Source: Clostridiales bacterium
GTDB lineage: Bacteria > Bacillota > Clostridia > Oscillospirales > CAG-382
Reading direction: 5' to 3'
NCBI GenBank assembly: GCA_003452915.1
Contig: DMMZ01000041.1
Coordinates: 1-42,804 of the forward strand
Length of the DNA stretch: 42,804 nt
Shown here: piece after piece, positions 42,527-42,804 of the stretch
Numbering within the stretch: position 1 is the stretch's first letter
Layout of the letters: each line of letters starts with the position of its first letter
Made by a program: the position numbers and the translations under genes
The notes under the pieces: model-generated
What the model was told of the DNA's origin: nothing
Databases searched by the model: none
What the model saw: only the letters and a program-made list of their open reading frames with translations

Positions 42527-42804
42527 TCATTGCCAGAAGAAATAATAAGGAACGATATCAAATTGATTCACCGATAAAGTCTCGATATAGAATAGTGCGA
42601 TCATAAATAAACTAATGGTGTATTTTAATAACGCGCTTATTTTATTCTCGTATATCAGTATACAGTTTGGCAGCAGTACGATGATGAATATCGTTGTATA
42701 CATCGCTGCGCGAAGTAAACTGCTCCCGTTAAATAGTAAGAAACATAAAATTGAAAAAAACATTAGTCGTACAGAAATTCGGTTTATATCAAATACATAA
42801 CTAT
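42527..42804 (-). CDS. Membrane protein C-terminus, EpsG/Wzy-like polymerase (partial)
   Basis: The frame is open to the window edge, so at least 92 residues are seen and the gene starts beyond 42804. Three hydrophobic segments are visible (MFFSILCFLLF, AAMYTTIFIIVLLPNCILIY, LLKYTISLFMIALFYIETLS), and the protein ends NQFDIVPYYFFWQ. The ending on ..PYYFFW is typical of EpsG-type polysaccharide polymerases, and the cluster otherwise lacks a polymerase. Family assignment is tentative because only the end is visible. Confidence 0.55.
   Translation of the reverse strand, partial: SYVFDINRISVRLMFFSILCFLLFNGSSLLRAAMYTTIFIIVLLPNCILIYENKISALLKYTISLFMIALFYIETLSVNQFDIVPYYFFWQ

Noticed and set aside
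1..42804. CRISPR array, rRNA, tRNA or prophage
   Set aside because: No regularly spaced repeats, no rRNA or tRNA signatures and no phage structural genes were seen on either strand.

Overview
The window is AT-rich DNA from a low-GC Firmicute, most likely an uncultured anaerobic clostridium of the Oscillospirales/Ruminococcaceae type. The evidence is the tail of a Gram-positive alpha operon (rpsM-rpsK-rpsD-rpoA-rplQ) with a zinc-finger S4, strong AGGAGG-type ribosome binding sites, many TTG/GTG starts, lipobox surface proteins, a BlaI/MecI repressor and an A/V-type ATPase. The taxon is inferred from gene content only.

Layout. 1-2.8 kb: end of the ribosomal/alpha operon on the + strand, closed by a strong terminator. 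2.8-3.9 kb: galE on the - strand, broken by two single-base frameshifts and preceded by a perfect 20-bp palindromic operator. 4.0-4.8 kb: an AraC-type regulator. 4.8-10.3 kb: a - strand operon ilvE - DUF3810 membrane metalloprotease-like protein - large DUF4855 surface lipoprotein. 10.8-12.0 kb: an M23/G5 cell-wall peptidase. 12.1-13.1 kb: an orphan BlaI-type repressor divergent from a three-helix membrane protein gene whose start position holds ATA rather than ATG. 13.2-21.9 kb: a nine-gene A/V-type ATPase operon (H/G-C-I-K-F-E-A-B-D) from one extended -10 promoter. 22.0-23.7 kb: a SulP anion transporter with STAS domain. 24.0-26.6 kb: a second glycosidase-like lipoprotein (DUF4434) flanked by ~100-bp direct repeats whose edges resemble the 3' end of blaI. 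27.0-28.2 kb: an unrecognised two-helix/GAF-like protein with an overlapping small ORF. 28.2-29.2 kb: a decayed IS1182-type element. 29.2-42.8 kb: a - strand surface-polysaccharide cluster that runs off the window.

The polysaccharide cluster encodes the three enzymes for UDP-N-acetyl-L-fucosamine (FnlA, FnlB, FnlC), three GT4 glycosyltransferases, a Wzx-type flippase, a pyruvyl transferase, an MBOAT plus SGNH-like pair (probable O-acylation), a radical SAM protein and the end of an EpsG-like polymerase. Together they predict an L-FucNAc-containing polymer carrying acidic pyruvyl groups and O-acyl groups. The radical SAM enzyme is the least expected member.

Most of the window is ordinary chromosome. 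The best candidates for something undescribed are: the BlaI repressor/divergent membrane gene with a hidden AUA initiator; the blaI-tail direct repeats bracketing the DUF4434 gene; the GAF-like membrane protein with its nested small ORF; and the radical SAM protein inside the glycan cluster. I found no CRISPR array, tRNA, rRNA, prophage or recognised defence system.
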